Origin: Hyphomonadaceae bacterium TMED5
GTDB taxonomy: Bacteria > Pseudomonadota > Alphaproteobacteria > Caulobacterales > Hyphomonadaceae
Length of the DNA stretch: 64,000 nt
Reading direction: 5' to 3'
Assembly: GCA_002173095.1 (NCBI GenBank)
Contig: NHBK01000014.1
Coordinates: 339,571-403,570 of the forward strand
A program made the translations under genes and the position numbers. This document shows positions 50,726 through 59,829 of the stretch, in pieces. The first letter of the stretch is position 1. Every line of letters begins with the position of its first letter. Below the pieces are notes generated by a model. It made no database searches. It worked only from the letters and a program-made list of their open reading frames with translations, and was not told the origin of the DNA.

Positions 50726-50937
50726 TGATCGCCTGATGAGAGGCCTTGAAAGGCTTTTTGTCGGCGGGCGCTGAATTGGGTAATTTCTCATTATGGCTGT
50801 TACAGGCCACGCTGGATCCTCTCTCCCCGCCGAGGATGCAGGTCCCAGACAAAGCAGGTCGTGCCTGACCGAAGTCCCCCATGTATTAGGCATGTGCGAT
50901 CTGCTTTTTTGACATGAAGACAAACCCCCGAAAACAA

Positions 50938-50970
50938 AACCGGACTGCTGTATGGCAGTCCGGTTTTTTC
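50938..50970. terminator. Bidirectional terminator between the CoA-transferase and MFS genes
   Basis: An 11-bp stem AACCGGACTGC / GCAGTCCGGTT with six T on the plus side and TTTTGTTTT on the minus side. Serves the convergent genes on both flanks. Confidence 0.7.
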
Positions 50971-51022
50971 GTTGTGTTGTCCTGAAGTCTGGAGCTGGTA
51001 CGGCGAGCTCCTCGCCGCAGCG

Positions 51023-52219
51023 TCAGTTGGCCTGCACTGCAGGGGTCATGCGCGCCCAGAAGAATACGCCGATAAAGCAGACGAGAAGAATTACCGCCGC
51101 CACCATGAACGGGGCAGGCGGGCCGCCCATATCGTAGATGATGCCGGCCATTGCGGGCCCGACAACCCGGCCAAGGCTTGCAGACGACTGAACCAGTCCC
51201 AAGGCCACACCTTGAGCATTTGAGGGGGCTGCAAGCGAGGTCAGTCCGGACATGGCCGGACCGTTGGTGGAGAAACCGACGGCGATTGTGCACATGGCAA
51301 TGAAAGCCATCACCGGTTCGGTAGACAGTGCGAGCAGCGCCATTCCAAGGAATAGAAAGAAGAGCGACAGATTCAGCATGCCGCGCTCACCCATCTTACG
51401 GGAGAGGATACCGGCCATACCAGCTTGTCCGATAACGCCAATTCCGCCCATGGCTGCAAAGAACAACCCGATCCCCAGCGGAGACAGGCTGAGCACATCA
51501 TCTGCGAAGATCGCAAAAGTCGCTTCCATTTTTGCCATGGCGATCGATGAGACAAGCGAAAGAATGAGCATGACGCCAATGACCGGATCTTTGATCACGC
51601 TGGATCGGCTCATTTGTTTTGGCGCTTCGCCTGTTTCGTCCGGCTCTTCTTCTTTGCGGGTTTCAGGAAGGAAGAAGAATGTAATCAGGCCGCCAACAAA
51701 GAACATTGCTGCGCCAGCGTAACATACGCGTGCGAATGCTTCCGGGCCTGGATCACTACCTGCGACGAAGCCGCCAATCGCGGGGCCGAGGATAAATCCA
51801 AGCGAGAAGCCTGCGCCGACGGCGCCCATAATCTTGGTTCGGTTTTCGGCCGTTGAAATGTCTGCGGCGACAGCAAAGGCAATGGAGAAACTGCCCGCTG
51901 CCAGTCCGGCAACAAAGCGCGCAAAAATAAGGGTCCACGGCGTTACGGCAAAGGCATTCAGGGCGACAATTACCGCGCCGACCATGAGGCTGCCAACGAG
52001 CAGATTGCGGCGCCCATATTTGTCAGAGGCTCTGCCCCATAACGGGCTCGCGATAAGCTGTCCAAGCGAAAAGGATGCAACGCAGAACGCAATTTCGGTT
52101 GCATTTGCGTCGATGGCTTTCCCGTAGACAGCCAGAATAGGAAACATGAAGCCAAAGCCTGAAATCGTAACGAAGTTCACGAAAATAATGGCTATGAGCG
52201 CGCGAATATTCGAATTCAT
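51023..52219 (-). CDS. Major facilitator superfamily transporter (TetA/DHA1-like)
   Basis: 398 residues with 12 predicted helices. The helix 2-3 loop GRASDKYGRRN is the MFS motif A, and the second half has a partial copy. It resembles the TetA-like/DHA1 drug-H+ group. Start at MNSNIRAL (52219) behind GCAGG; the upstream frame extension has no signal. Could export a toxic intermediate or import substrate. Separated from the gene upstream by a terminator. Confidence 0.82.
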   Translation of the reverse strand: MNSNIRALIAIIFVNFVTISGFGFMFPILAVYGKAIDANATEIAFCVASFSLGQLIASPLWGRASDKYGRRNLLVGSLMVGAVIVALNAFAVTPWTLIFARFVAGLAAGSFSIAFAVAADISTAENRTKIMGAVGAGFSLGFILGPAIGGFVAGSDPGPEAFARVCYAGAAMFFVGGLITFFFLPETRKEEEPDETGEAPKQMSRSSVIKDPVIGVMLILSLVSSIAMAKMEATFAIFADDVLSLSPLGIGLFFAAMGGIGVIGQAGMAGILSRKMGERGMLNLSLFFLFLGMALLALSTEPVMAFIAMCTIAVGFSTNGPAMSGLTSLAAPSNAQGVALGLVQSSASLGRVVGPAMAGIIYDMGGPPAPFMVAAVILLVCFIGVFFWARMTPAVQAN

Positions 52220-52259
52220 GAAAACCTGCCGTCCCGAGGGGAAATCAAACTCTAAGTAT

Positions 52260-52296
52260 AAAAAAGCCGCCAATTTCTGGAATGAAACTGGCGGCT
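52260..52296 (-). terminator. Terminator after the small hypothetical gene (minus strand)
   Basis: Stem AGCCGCCA / TGGCGGCT extended by four further pairs, with a TTTTTTATA tail when read on the minus strand. Ends the transcript coming from 55970. Confidence 0.7.
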
Positions 52297-52316
52297 CGTG
52301 TCATTGTTTTATCTGA

Positions 52317-52604
52317 TTACTCGTCAGACGAAATTCCGGCGAGTGAGTTGAACACACGTTTCATGATCGCGCGGCTGCGATCATCCAATTTTGCCTGGAG
52401 ATCTTCGTCTGGCTGATGAAGGTCGACTTCTTCAGCCAGGTCGATTCCGTGCTTGGCCAGAACGGCCTCCGTTACGAGTTGGCGGTCCGCCAGAACCCAC
52501 AGCTCCTGAGTGAGTGTCACAACTGCCTGAGCCAGACTGTCTACGTCTGACTCCAGCAGCATGTTGCGGTCTGGCTTGTTATATGACTTTGGGTCCGCGT
52601 TCAT
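52317..52604 (-). CDS. Small hypothetical protein
   Basis: 95 residues, acidic and largely helical. Residues 18-45 (SDVDSLAQAVVTLTQELWVL) could form an amphipathic helix or coiled coil. No signal peptide or cysteine. I recognise no family. Its start overlaps the methyltransferase stop by four bases, so it is co-translated and may be an accessory subunit of that enzyme. Confidence 0.7.
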   Translation of the reverse strand: MNADPKSYNKPDRNMLLESDVDSLAQAVVTLTQELWVLADRQLVTEAVLAKHGIDLAEEVDLHQPDEDLQAKLDDRSRAIMKRVFNSLAGISSDE

Positions 52605-53656
52605 GCCGGTTTGCGTCCTTGAACTACGTGTGGGTAATTGAATGGTGGATAGCTCTGAGCTGTGACGTCTACGAAGCCAGCTTCGCGAGCGATTTCAGCC
52701 AGATCGAGGCTTGCGGACTCACGCCAATGTGGTTCGCCGCCATACTTAGCGCCGGCATCTGCGCGCCAGACAGCAAGCTTATCCAGATCAGAGTAACGTG
52801 TAACGTCGCTCATGATCATATCTCCGCCCGGCTTGAGCAGGCGGAAGGCTTCTTTGAAGAGTTGCTTGATCGTGTGCGCTGGAATTTCGTGCAGCAGGAT
52901 GTAAGAGCCAGCAAGGTCAAAGGATTCAGCTTCGAAACCTGTGTCTTCGGCAGGGCGCTGGTAGAGCTTCCAGCTCCAGCCATTGGCATTGCCGAGACGC
53001 TGAGCCTGTTGGATTGTTTTCAGTGACAGATCCACGCCCGTGATTTCTGCATCAGGATAAGTTTCCTGCAGTGCGCGCGTGAAGTGACCTGTAGAGCAGC
53101 CAAGATCAATAATCTTGTCGTAATGGTCTTTTGGTGCGAGGCCCGCAACCATGAGGCGCTGGCTCCAAATGCCACCCGGGAAGCTCTTCGCAACCAGACG
53201 TGTATGAACGATATCAGCGTGGATATATCCCTGATATTCGTGCTCTTCCCAGCCGCCAGCGGTGCGGTGAAAGTCTACGCCATCCCAGTAAGCCGGAGCT
53301 TCCATGTCAGGGCTGGCTTCAACGGTGGAACCACCTTCTTCGAATTTTTTAAGGACCGGCTCGATTTCATCGCGGACTTCTTCGAACGCGTGCTTGGCGG
53401 TGAGGCCGTGATGGGTGGCCATCCATTCGCCAACAGCTTGCGAAGCGCGGTAAGCGGTGCTGGCACCAAGGCTTTGCTGCATACGAGCGTCGCGTTGATC
53501 CAAATCGTCTGGCAGGGCGTCCGGGTCAGGAACAATCCGTTTGATTTCTTCCTCAACGGAGTTCCGCATATCGCTCATGCCGAACCCCATATTGGCGAGA
53601 AAATCTACAGAAGCGCGGCCGCGCTGCCGTAGACGGGCATGCAGTTCTTCACTCAT
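52601..53656 (-). CDS. SAM-dependent class I methyltransferase with extra N-terminal domain
   Basis: 351 residues. SAM motif I (IIDLGCSTGHFTRAL, about 182-196) and acidic post-II region (EITGVDLSLKT) in a Methyltransf_11/25-like core. The first 150 residues are a mostly helical extra domain of unknown role. Flanked by overlapping genes on both sides (transporter upstream, small protein downstream). Target of methylation unknown; a carboxylate or hydroxyl of the imported compound is possible. Confidence 0.82.
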   Translation of the reverse strand: MSEELHARLRQRGRASVDFLANMGFGMSDMRNSVEEEIKRIVPDPDALPDDLDQRDARMQQSLGASTAYRASQAVGEWMATHHGLTAKHAFEEVRDEIEPVLKKFEEGGSTVEASPDMEAPAYWDGVDFHRTAGGWEEHEYQGYIHADIVHTRLVAKSFPGGIWSQRLMVAGLAPKDHYDKIIDLGCSTGHFTRALQETYPDAEITGVDLSLKTIQQAQRLGNANGWSWKLYQRPAEDTGFEAESFDLAGSYILLHEIPAHTIKQLFKEAFRLLKPGGDMIMSDVTRYSDLDKLAVWRADAGAKYGGEPHWRESASLDLAEIAREAGFVDVTAQSYPPFNYPHVVQGRKPA

Positions 53657-55029
53657 TTATTCAGATCCTCTTCTTTCAGTTTATATCCAGACAGCAGGAA
53701 CACTGCGAGCAGGCCCATGACAGCAGGAATATAGCAGATGCCAAGCAGAAGCGCCTGACGGATTTCAGGAGTTTGCATCTCTTCGGGCGGCAGGTTCTGG
53801 TCGAACCCTGCTAATCCGAGCGCAAGACCAACGATCAGCGGGCCAAATGCGAAGGTGAATTTTTCTGTGAAGCTGTAAAACGCGGTGTAGACACCTTCGC
53901 GGCGGACGCCGGTCTTTTTAGCGTCATGGTTGATGATATCAGTGAGCATGGACATCGCCATAATGATGTTGCCGCTGGCAGAGAATGACACCAGGCCCAT
54001 GCGCAGAAGGTAAGCCCAATCTGGCTCATTCGGGTCAGCGATGACCCATGTGCCAACGATGATCACATAGTTCAGCGCAGCGAGAATATAGGTGTTGCTT
54101 TTGCCGATGCGCTTGGAAATCCAAACAACAATTGGTGCGAACACAAGAGACATCGGGCCAACGACAAGACCTGTGAGAGCCATCAGATTCAAATCTTTCT
54201 GAAGCACGTTCAGAAGGAAGAACATGCCTGCTGCAGAAGAAGAGGCGATGCCAATCAGCTGCGCGGCTTTCACGCCAAGCAGACGAATGAAGTGGCGGTT
54301 TGAGAACACATGACCCAGTTCGTTGAGCATTTGTGGCGTATGTTCACCAGCTTCGGTGAAGCGCGCGTTTTTGGTTGTTCTCCAAGCGTTCATCATGCTG
54401 AGGAAAATGATGATCGCGCCACCCACACCAATGACGGCATAAGATGACCATTCAAGGCGCCCCATCTGCTGCAAAATCCATGGTGTAAGCGCTCCAGCCA
54501 CGAGGTTGGCAGTCGAAATGAACATCATCCGGTAGCTGTGGATGGAAGACCGCTCATGGTAGTCTTCCGTCATTTCAGACGGCATGGACATATAAGGGAC
54601 GTTGAAGATGGTATAGCCCAGCGTGTAGATGAGCATGGCCACGAACACATAGCCTGCGCGCGCCAATTCCGCTTCGAAAAGTGGTGTGGTGAAAATCATT
54701 ACGAAGGAACCGGCAGAAAGCACGGCACCCCAAAGAAGGAATGGGCGCCGGCGGCTTTTGCCAAGGCGCAGAGAGTCGCTCCATCGACCCACAATAGGGT
54801 CGGAAAGTACGTCGAAAATTTTTGTGACAAAAATTAAAGCGCCTGCAAGCATCGGGTTAATGTGAAGGACGCTGATCATATAAAATAGCGCCAGACCACC
54901 AATCGAATTCATCAGGATTGCGACGCCAAGTGCGCCACTCGCCCAGCCGATTTTAATGTTTCGGGTGATGTCAGAAACCGGGCCGCCGCTTGTCAGCGGT
55001 GCTGAAGTGTCATCAGGAATGGAAGTCAT
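53653..55029 (-). CDS. GPH-type MFS sodium/sugar-like symporter
   Basis: 458 residues and about 12 helices. FDVLSDPIVGRWSD in helix 2-3 is the GPH (glycoside-pentoside-hexuronide:cation symporter, MelB-like) signature, with FNVPYMSMPSEMTEDYHERS in the loop after helix 4. In alphaproteobacteria this family also carries non-sugar substrates. The ATG at 55029 overlaps the hydrolase stop (ATGA), so I prefer it over a start 14 codons earlier. Probably imports the product released by the hydrolase lipoprotein. Confidence 0.85.
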   Translation of the reverse strand: MTSIPDDTSAPLTSGGPVSDITRNIKIGWASGALGVAILMNSIGGLALFYMISVLHINPMLAGALIFVTKIFDVLSDPIVGRWSDSLRLGKSRRRPFLLWGAVLSAGSFVMIFTTPLFEAELARAGYVFVAMLIYTLGYTIFNVPYMSMPSEMTEDYHERSSIHSYRMMFISTANLVAGALTPWILQQMGRLEWSSYAVIGVGGAIIIFLSMMNAWRTTKNARFTEAGEHTPQMLNELGHVFSNRHFIRLLGVKAAQLIGIASSSAAGMFFLLNVLQKDLNLMALTGLVVGPMSLVFAPIVVWISKRIGKSNTYILAALNYVIIVGTWVIADPNEPDWAYLLRMGLVSFSASGNIIMAMSMLTDIINHDAKKTGVRREGVYTAFYSFTEKFTFAFGPLIVGLALGLAGFDQNLPPEEMQTPEIRQALLLGICYIPAVMGLLAVFLLSGYKLKEEDLNK

Positions 55030-55970
55030 TTTGTCAGCACTCTCGCAATTGGATTGTTGGTCTGTTCCCAATCAGAGCCCGAGGGAGGCTCACCATTTGA
55101 GATCGCGCCTAGAAATGCAGAAATCTGCGTGTTCAGAGTATCAATGGCGGGCTGTGCGGCGGCGCCTTCAGGCGTGATCCGACCAAAAGCGCCATTGAAG
55201 TAATGGTTCATGTTTTCAAAGACGAGCGCGTAGGCGTTATCCGTCTCATTGGCGTAGAAGCTGTCGAGATGGATGTCCCACTCATCGATAAAGCCAGGGA
55301 GAACATCAGTTGTGCCGGTCACGACCAGCAACGGTTTGTCGACGAGTGCATAACCGGCATTGTCAATTCGACCGGGAAGCTCGCCTGGAGGAGAAATTGC
55401 GACAATTGCTGACGGTTCGACGCCCGCGTCTGAAAAGTCTAAAGCCCCTTCGCTTGCGACAGCGCCACCGGCGATGAGCGCAATCATTCCGCCATAGGAA
55501 TGACCCGCAGCAAACTGATTTTCAGAGAAGCTAAGGCCTTCGAAATCGAGACCCGGTTCGGCAAAATACTCTGAGGCGGCTATATAGTCTTCAAGACGTG
55601 TGCCTGTGACGTCATCATTGGCATAGCGCTCACGTTCCGGGTGTTCTTCTGAATCGATGTGCTGAGAGGAGGCAACAACATATCCACGCGCGGCCCAGTC
55701 TTCCAGCAACACATCATAACGGTCATAGGTCGCCAGATTGCCGTGAGAAAAGATGATCAGTTCACAGGGTGAACAGTCCTCAGTAGGCATAAAGACCCGT
55801 GTAGGAATCTCCCGGCCGTCGGGAGCTGACAGTGTGATGTCGGTGTAAGTCTGGGGGGTGGTCAAAGTTGAGGTTTCCGTAGGGGAAACCGAGGTGCATC
55901 CTGATGCGAGAACAGCCATTGCCGAGCAGGATAGGATCAGCGTAAGAGGTCGCGTCCGCATTTCACTCAC
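55026..55970 (-). CDS. Alpha/beta-hydrolase lipoprotein (PAF-acetylhydrolase/dienelactone-hydrolase-like)
   Basis: 314 residues with signal peptide and lipobox LASGC (Cys25). GHSYGG holds the nucleophile serine. SHGNLATYDRYDVLLEDWAARGY is the oxyanion-hole region of platelet-activating-factor acetylhydrolase-like esterases. Outer or inner membrane-anchored esterase. It opens the minus-strand operon hydrolase-symporter-methyltransferase-small protein, whose promoter holds an IclR-type palindrome. Confidence 0.82.
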   Translation of the reverse strand: MSEMRTRPLTLILSCSAMAVLASGCTSVSPTETSTLTTPQTYTDITLSAPDGREIPTRVFMPTEDCSPCELIIFSHGNLATYDRYDVLLEDWAARGYVVASSQHIDSEEHPERERYANDDVTGTRLEDYIAASEYFAEPGLDFEGLSFSENQFAAGHSYGGMIALIAGGAVASEGALDFSDAGVEPSAIVAISPPGELPGRIDNAGYALVDKPLLVVTGTTDVLPGFIDEWDIHLDSFYANETDNAYALVFENMNHYFNGAFGRITPEGAAAQPAIDTLNTQISAFLGAISNGEPPSGSDWEQTNNPIARVLTK

Positions 55971-56059
55971 TTTCGACTTATGAGGCGCGACTTACGCACC
56001 TTATATTCTAGGTTCAGCTTCGCACTTACACTTGTTTTTCGAATGAAGTTTTCCGGACT

Positions 56060-56074
56060 ATTCGCCTGACGAAT
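56060..56074. promoter_or_regulatory. IclR-type palindrome between divergent hydrolase genes
   Basis: ATTCG-CCTGA-CGAAT is a perfect 5-bp inverted repeat with a 5-base centre, about 90 bases from each of the two divergent start codons. The same TTCGCCTGxCGAA core occurs at 63057. Confidence 0.55.
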
Positions 56075-56152
56075 TCAGTTGTGAGGCTGAGCGAATACCT
56101 TGTCTGATTGATTTACGCTCTGCCTATCGATTGGAAACCAAACGAGGTTCGA

Positions 56153-57376
56153 ATGCTGAAAAAACTCCTTTCTGCGACCTGTCTGATGACGGCAGCGTGT
56201 GCCAGTACCCCAGCGCCAGATGTTGAAATGACATCCGAAGAGGCAGAGGCTCTTTATCTGCAGCGTTTCGAATCTCTGCGGGATCGGACGGGCGCATCCG
56301 GGCTTCCCGCTTATGATAATCTGAAGCCTGTTGAAGGAGCGGCAGTCATTCAGGCTTTTGACCGTTCAGACGCGCCTGAGGCGGTTCTTTCGCCTGAGAC
56401 TATTGAAAGCGCGATTGAATTTGCGGCCGCAAATAATTCGTCTTCGCTGATTATCTGGCAAAATGGCGAGATTATTTCCGAAACCTATTTCGGCGAAGCG
56501 ACGCCTGAAACGCTTCTCGTCTCCAAGTCTCTCGCGAAGCCTTTAAGCGTGGTCGCTGTGGGACGCGCTTTGGCGGAAGGTTATATCGACTCCCTTGATG
56601 AGCCGATGTCGAACTATATCACCGAATGGCAGGGGACTGACCGCGAGGCGATCCGCATTCGTGATGTGCTGGGAATGCATTCAGGACTTCTTCCGCAGGC
56701 CGGTGCGTTTGAGCCGGAAAATGTACTGAACCGTGCTTATCTTCACCCATTCCACGAGCGTGTGATCATTGATGACTATCCGATGGTGACTGAGCCGGGC
56801 GTCACATACGCGTATTCTAACGCGAATGGTGATCTGGTGGCGCCTCTGATCGAGCGTGCTACGGGTATGGGATATGCAGACTGGCTGACTGTTGGTGTAT
56901 TTGAACCGTTAGGGTCCGCCGGCGGTGAGATCTGGTTCAACCGCGATGGCGGCGTTCCGCATTCAGGATGTTGCGCAATGCTGCCAGCTGAGACTTATCT
57001 GCGTCTTGCTGTTCTGCTGGTTCAGGATGGAGTCTGGGAAGGCGAGCAGTTGCTCTCTCCAGAATTTATCGCGGACATCAAAGCGCCAGGTCCCGGTTTC
57101 CCGAACGCGGGTATGGGGGTCTATCTCGGATCGCCATACTCTCCATTTCTGAATCCATCGGGCCCTGATCCTGAAATTTATCTTTCCGGCACACCTCAGT
57201 CTGAACCTTTCCTCGCCGATGATGTGTTCTTCTTCGATGGAAACTCAAATCAGGTGGCGTACATGGTGCCATCGGAAGATCTGGTCATCCTGCGCACGGG
57301 CTCATGGCCGCCAGAAGAGCCAGGTTGGGACAATGCGGTTCTGCCGAACATGATCCTTGAAGATCTGCAGGACTAA
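56153..57376 (+). CDS. Second beta-lactamase-fold serine hydrolase, probable lipoprotein
   Basis: 407 residues, ATG after CGAGGTTCGA; the longer frame from 56108 has no signal sequence. Signal peptide with a possible lipobox (TAAC, Cys16). SLAK is the SxxK nucleophile motif and YSN sits in AYSNANGDLVAPLIER. DDVFFFDGNSNQ near the end parallels DDIIFFDGFGGQ of the copy at 44678, confirming that the two are paralogs. Likely an esterase or amidase acting in the envelope on the substrate taken up by the neighbouring receptor and symporters. Confidence 0.82.
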   Translation: MLKKLLSATCLMTAACASTPAPDVEMTSEEAEALYLQRFESLRDRTGASGLPAYDNLKPVEGAAVIQAFDRSDAPEAVLSPETIESAIEFAAANNSSSLIIWQNGEIISETYFGEATPETLLVSKSLAKPLSVVAVGRALAEGYIDSLDEPMSNYITEWQGTDREAIRIRDVLGMHSGLLPQAGAFEPENVLNRAYLHPFHERVIIDDYPMVTEPGVTYAYSNANGDLVAPLIERATGMGYADWLTVGVFEPLGSAGGEIWFNRDGGVPHSGCCAMLPAETYLRLAVLLVQDGVWEGEQLLSPEFIADIKAPGPGFPNAGMGVYLGSPYSPFLNPSGPDPEIYLSGTPQSEPFLADDVFFFDGNSNQVAYMVPSEDLVILRTGSWPPEEPGWDNAVLPNMILEDLQD

Positions 57377-57397
57377 ACGTCTAATTCAAAACAGGAA

Positions 57398-57424
57398 AAG
57401 CCGCCCATTTGGGCGGCTTTTTTT
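57398..57424 (+). terminator. Rho-independent terminator after the second serine hydrolase
   Basis: 9-bp stem AAGCCGCCC / GGGCGGCTT with ATTT loop and a run of T. Confidence 0.8.
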
Positions 57425-57450
57425 GTGTCCGATATTGCGTAAGAAATGAA

Positions 57451-57482
57451 GAAGCCCGCCGGAAATCCGGCGGGCTTCTTTT
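57451..57482. terminator. Second hairpin between convergent genes
   Basis: 12-bp stem GAAGCCCGCCGG / CCGGCGGGCTTC with AAAT loop. The T tail is short on the plus strand and weaker on the minus strand, where it would serve the TonB-receptor gene. Confidence 0.6.
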
Positions 57483-57510
57483 GTGTCCTGACTATCTGGG
57501 GAAGTGAAGG

Positions 57511-59829
57511 TCAGAACGAGTAGCGTGCGGTCATACCGAACGAACGACGTGGGCCGTAGAAGGTCTGGTATGTGTTGCCGAATGGGATGAGAACCACATA
57601 GGCGTTAGAGACATACTCTTCGTCGGTCAGGTTCTTCGCCCAGAGGCTGAGGCTGAGATTATCCCAGTCGAGACCAGCGCGTGCACCAAGCAGCGTACGT
57701 GATGGAATAGTCGCCAGGTTTGCAGACGTTGCGTAGAACTCGCTTTGGTATGTGAGGTCGCCACGTACAGACCATGTCGGACCGCCCCACATTGGAAGCG
57801 TGTCTTCCCATTGTGCGCCGAAAGACGCCTGTGTTTGCGGTGTACGCTCAATGTCATTGCCGCTGACATCACCGTCTGTTGTACAAATCACGTTATCACA
57901 GGAAGATGGTGTACGACGGAAGCGCGCATCGATCGTGCCGTCGCTGTATGTGCCATCTGCATGAGAGAATGTGCCGTCAAAGCTGAGGTTTTCAGTTGCA
58001 TAGAAGGCAGCGTCAAACTCAACACCCAGAACTTCAGCATTACCGAGGTTCAGTGTGATTGTCACAGCGTCCGGGTCAGCAGAACTTGGGTCAGGAGAGT
58101 TGATCTGAACGTCAGACCAATCCGTGTAGAACAGAGCACCGTTCAGAACGAGGCGGCCATCCATGAAGGTGTTCTTCGCACCAAGTTCATAAGTCCAGTT
58201 GAACTCTTCGTCGAAGACCTGGAATTCTTCTGCAACAGCTGTTGGGTTGAAACCGCCAGCTTTCGCGCCGCGGGCAATAGAACCGTAAACCAGAGAATAG
58301 TCTGTCAGGTCGTGCTCAACTGTGAAGCGCGGCGTGACGGCCGTGAAGGTCTCTTCCAGTTCAAGGCCAGTGGCATTGTTCGTCGCCATCAGTGTCGTTT
58401 CAGACCAGCGAACTTCTGCACCGACGCGGGTCGCGCCGCCTGGAAGCGTGTACTGGCCTTCTGCGAAGAAGGATACAACTTCGGTCTCGGTTGTTGAGTC
58501 TGTCAGCGTGAAACGAGCTGCGCTTGGATCTTCGTCGAGGCCATAGACAGCGCCTTCAGCGAGATCAGGAACGAGCACATATTCGAACAGATAATCATCT
58601 GTGCCTTCTGTGTAGAATGCACCAAGTGCACCACGGAAAGAGTCGCCTGAATAATCGAGTTTCAGCTCGTGGGAGTCATAGTCGATCGCGCCGATTGGTG
58701 CGTTCTGGAATGTACAAGAGCCACCGCAATCGCCCTGATCAGGCACGGTCATGTTTGCGATATCGACTTCGCCTTCAACACGGCCGAACATATAGCTCAG
58801 TTCCATATCGTCGGTGAGCTCATATGCCGTGCGGAAGCGGAAAATGTCCGTGTCTGATTGAACAGAGTAAGCGCGTGGGTCGACAGAAACACTGTCAGCC
58901 GGGCCTGGCAGCTCTCCGCAAAGGAGGCTGTCGCCGTAATAACGCGTAGCACCACAATTCATTTGGAATGATGCTTCTGCGTATTGAGCGTTCGCGCCCA
59001 TTTCGCGGCTGATGACGAAGTTATAATAGCCAAACTCGGTGACCCATCCGTCTACCGGTTCTGCGATTGCCGAGAAGGAGACGGATTCGTTATCCCAACC
59101 ACCAGAGTTGCCGCTTGTGCCCGGGCTAAGGTTCGCGTCCGCGAATGGGTGATCATTCTCCCATGAGCCGTCATACTCAGAGTGAATGATTGATCCGCCA
59201 ATGGCGAAACGGTCACCGAGCGGCAGAACAGCTGTCATGCCGGCGTCGAAGCGCTCGTTGTCGCCGACGGTTGTGAAAAGGTTGCCGGTTGGTGCATCCA
59301 GGCCAAGCTCAGCTTTACGAGGCACATAGTTGATCGCGCCAGCAAAAGCGTTGCGGCCATAGCGCGCGGACTGTGGACCTTTAACGATCTCGATACGCGC
59401 GATAGACGACGTGCCGACATCGGTTGCCCATGAGCGCGGCATGTAAATGCCATCGAAGAAAGTGGAAACGTTAGATTCCAGCGCGGTTACACGAGTCTGT
59501 GCCTGACCGCGAATAACCGGCGTAGCAAAACCGCCCGAGAAGTTCTCAAAGCTGAAGCCTGATGTGAAGCGTGCGACGTCTTCGAGGCTGGCAATGCTTT
59601 TTGCGTCCAGCGCGCTTTCGTCGAGAGCAGTGATGGACAGAGGAACGTCCTGAATGCTCTCTGCACGGTTACGGGCGGTAACCGTGACAGTGGTCATTGT
59701 GCGTGAGGATTCTTCTTCAGTTGTTGCATCCTGCGCGGATGCGGTCTGAGTGACGCCAGCGAATGCCCCCAGCGCGACGGCTGAAAGAAGCATAGCCCGG
59801 CAGCCGGAATTTCTAACTCTGTCCAACAT
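57511..59829 (-). CDS. TonB-dependent receptor
   Basis: 772 residues. Signal peptide (about 1-32), then an early MTTVTVTARNRAESIQDVP segment as TonB-box/plug start, a plug domain with RGQAQTRVTALESNVSTFFD and GRNAFAGAINYVPR, and a 22-strand-type barrel ending in Phe (MTARYSF). Internal NLSLSLWAKNLTDEEYVSN is the usual barrel motif. Receptors of this kind in sphingomonads and hyphomonads import oligosaccharides, terpenoids or aromatic polymers as well as siderophores. Convergent with the lipoprotein hydrolase. No anti-sigma/ECF pair and no N-terminal signalling domain. Confidence 0.92.
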   Translation of the reverse strand: MLDRVRNSGCRAMLLSAVALGAFAGVTQTASAQDATTEEESSRTMTTVTVTARNRAESIQDVPLSITALDESALDAKSIASLEDVARFTSGFSFENFSGGFATPVIRGQAQTRVTALESNVSTFFDGIYMPRSWATDVGTSSIARIEIVKGPQSARYGRNAFAGAINYVPRKAELGLDAPTGNLFTTVGDNERFDAGMTAVLPLGDRFAIGGSIIHSEYDGSWENDHPFADANLSPGTSGNSGGWDNESVSFSAIAEPVDGWVTEFGYYNFVISREMGANAQYAEASFQMNCGATRYYGDSLLCGELPGPADSVSVDPRAYSVQSDTDIFRFRTAYELTDDMELSYMFGRVEGEVDIANMTVPDQGDCGGSCTFQNAPIGAIDYDSHELKLDYSGDSFRGALGAFYTEGTDDYLFEYVLVPDLAEGAVYGLDEDPSAARFTLTDSTTETEVVSFFAEGQYTLPGGATRVGAEVRWSETTLMATNNATGLELEETFTAVTPRFTVEHDLTDYSLVYGSIARGAKAGGFNPTAVAEEFQVFDEEFNWTYELGAKNTFMDGRLVLNGALFYTDWSDVQINSPDPSSADPDAVTITLNLGNAEVLGVEFDAAFYATENLSFDGTFSHADGTYSDGTIDARFRRTPSSCDNVICTTDGDVSGNDIERTPQTQASFGAQWEDTLPMWGGPTWSVRGDLTYQSEFYATSANLATIPSRTLLGARAGLDWDNLSLSLWAKNLTDEEYVSNAYVVLIPFGNTYQTFYGPRRSFGMTARYSF

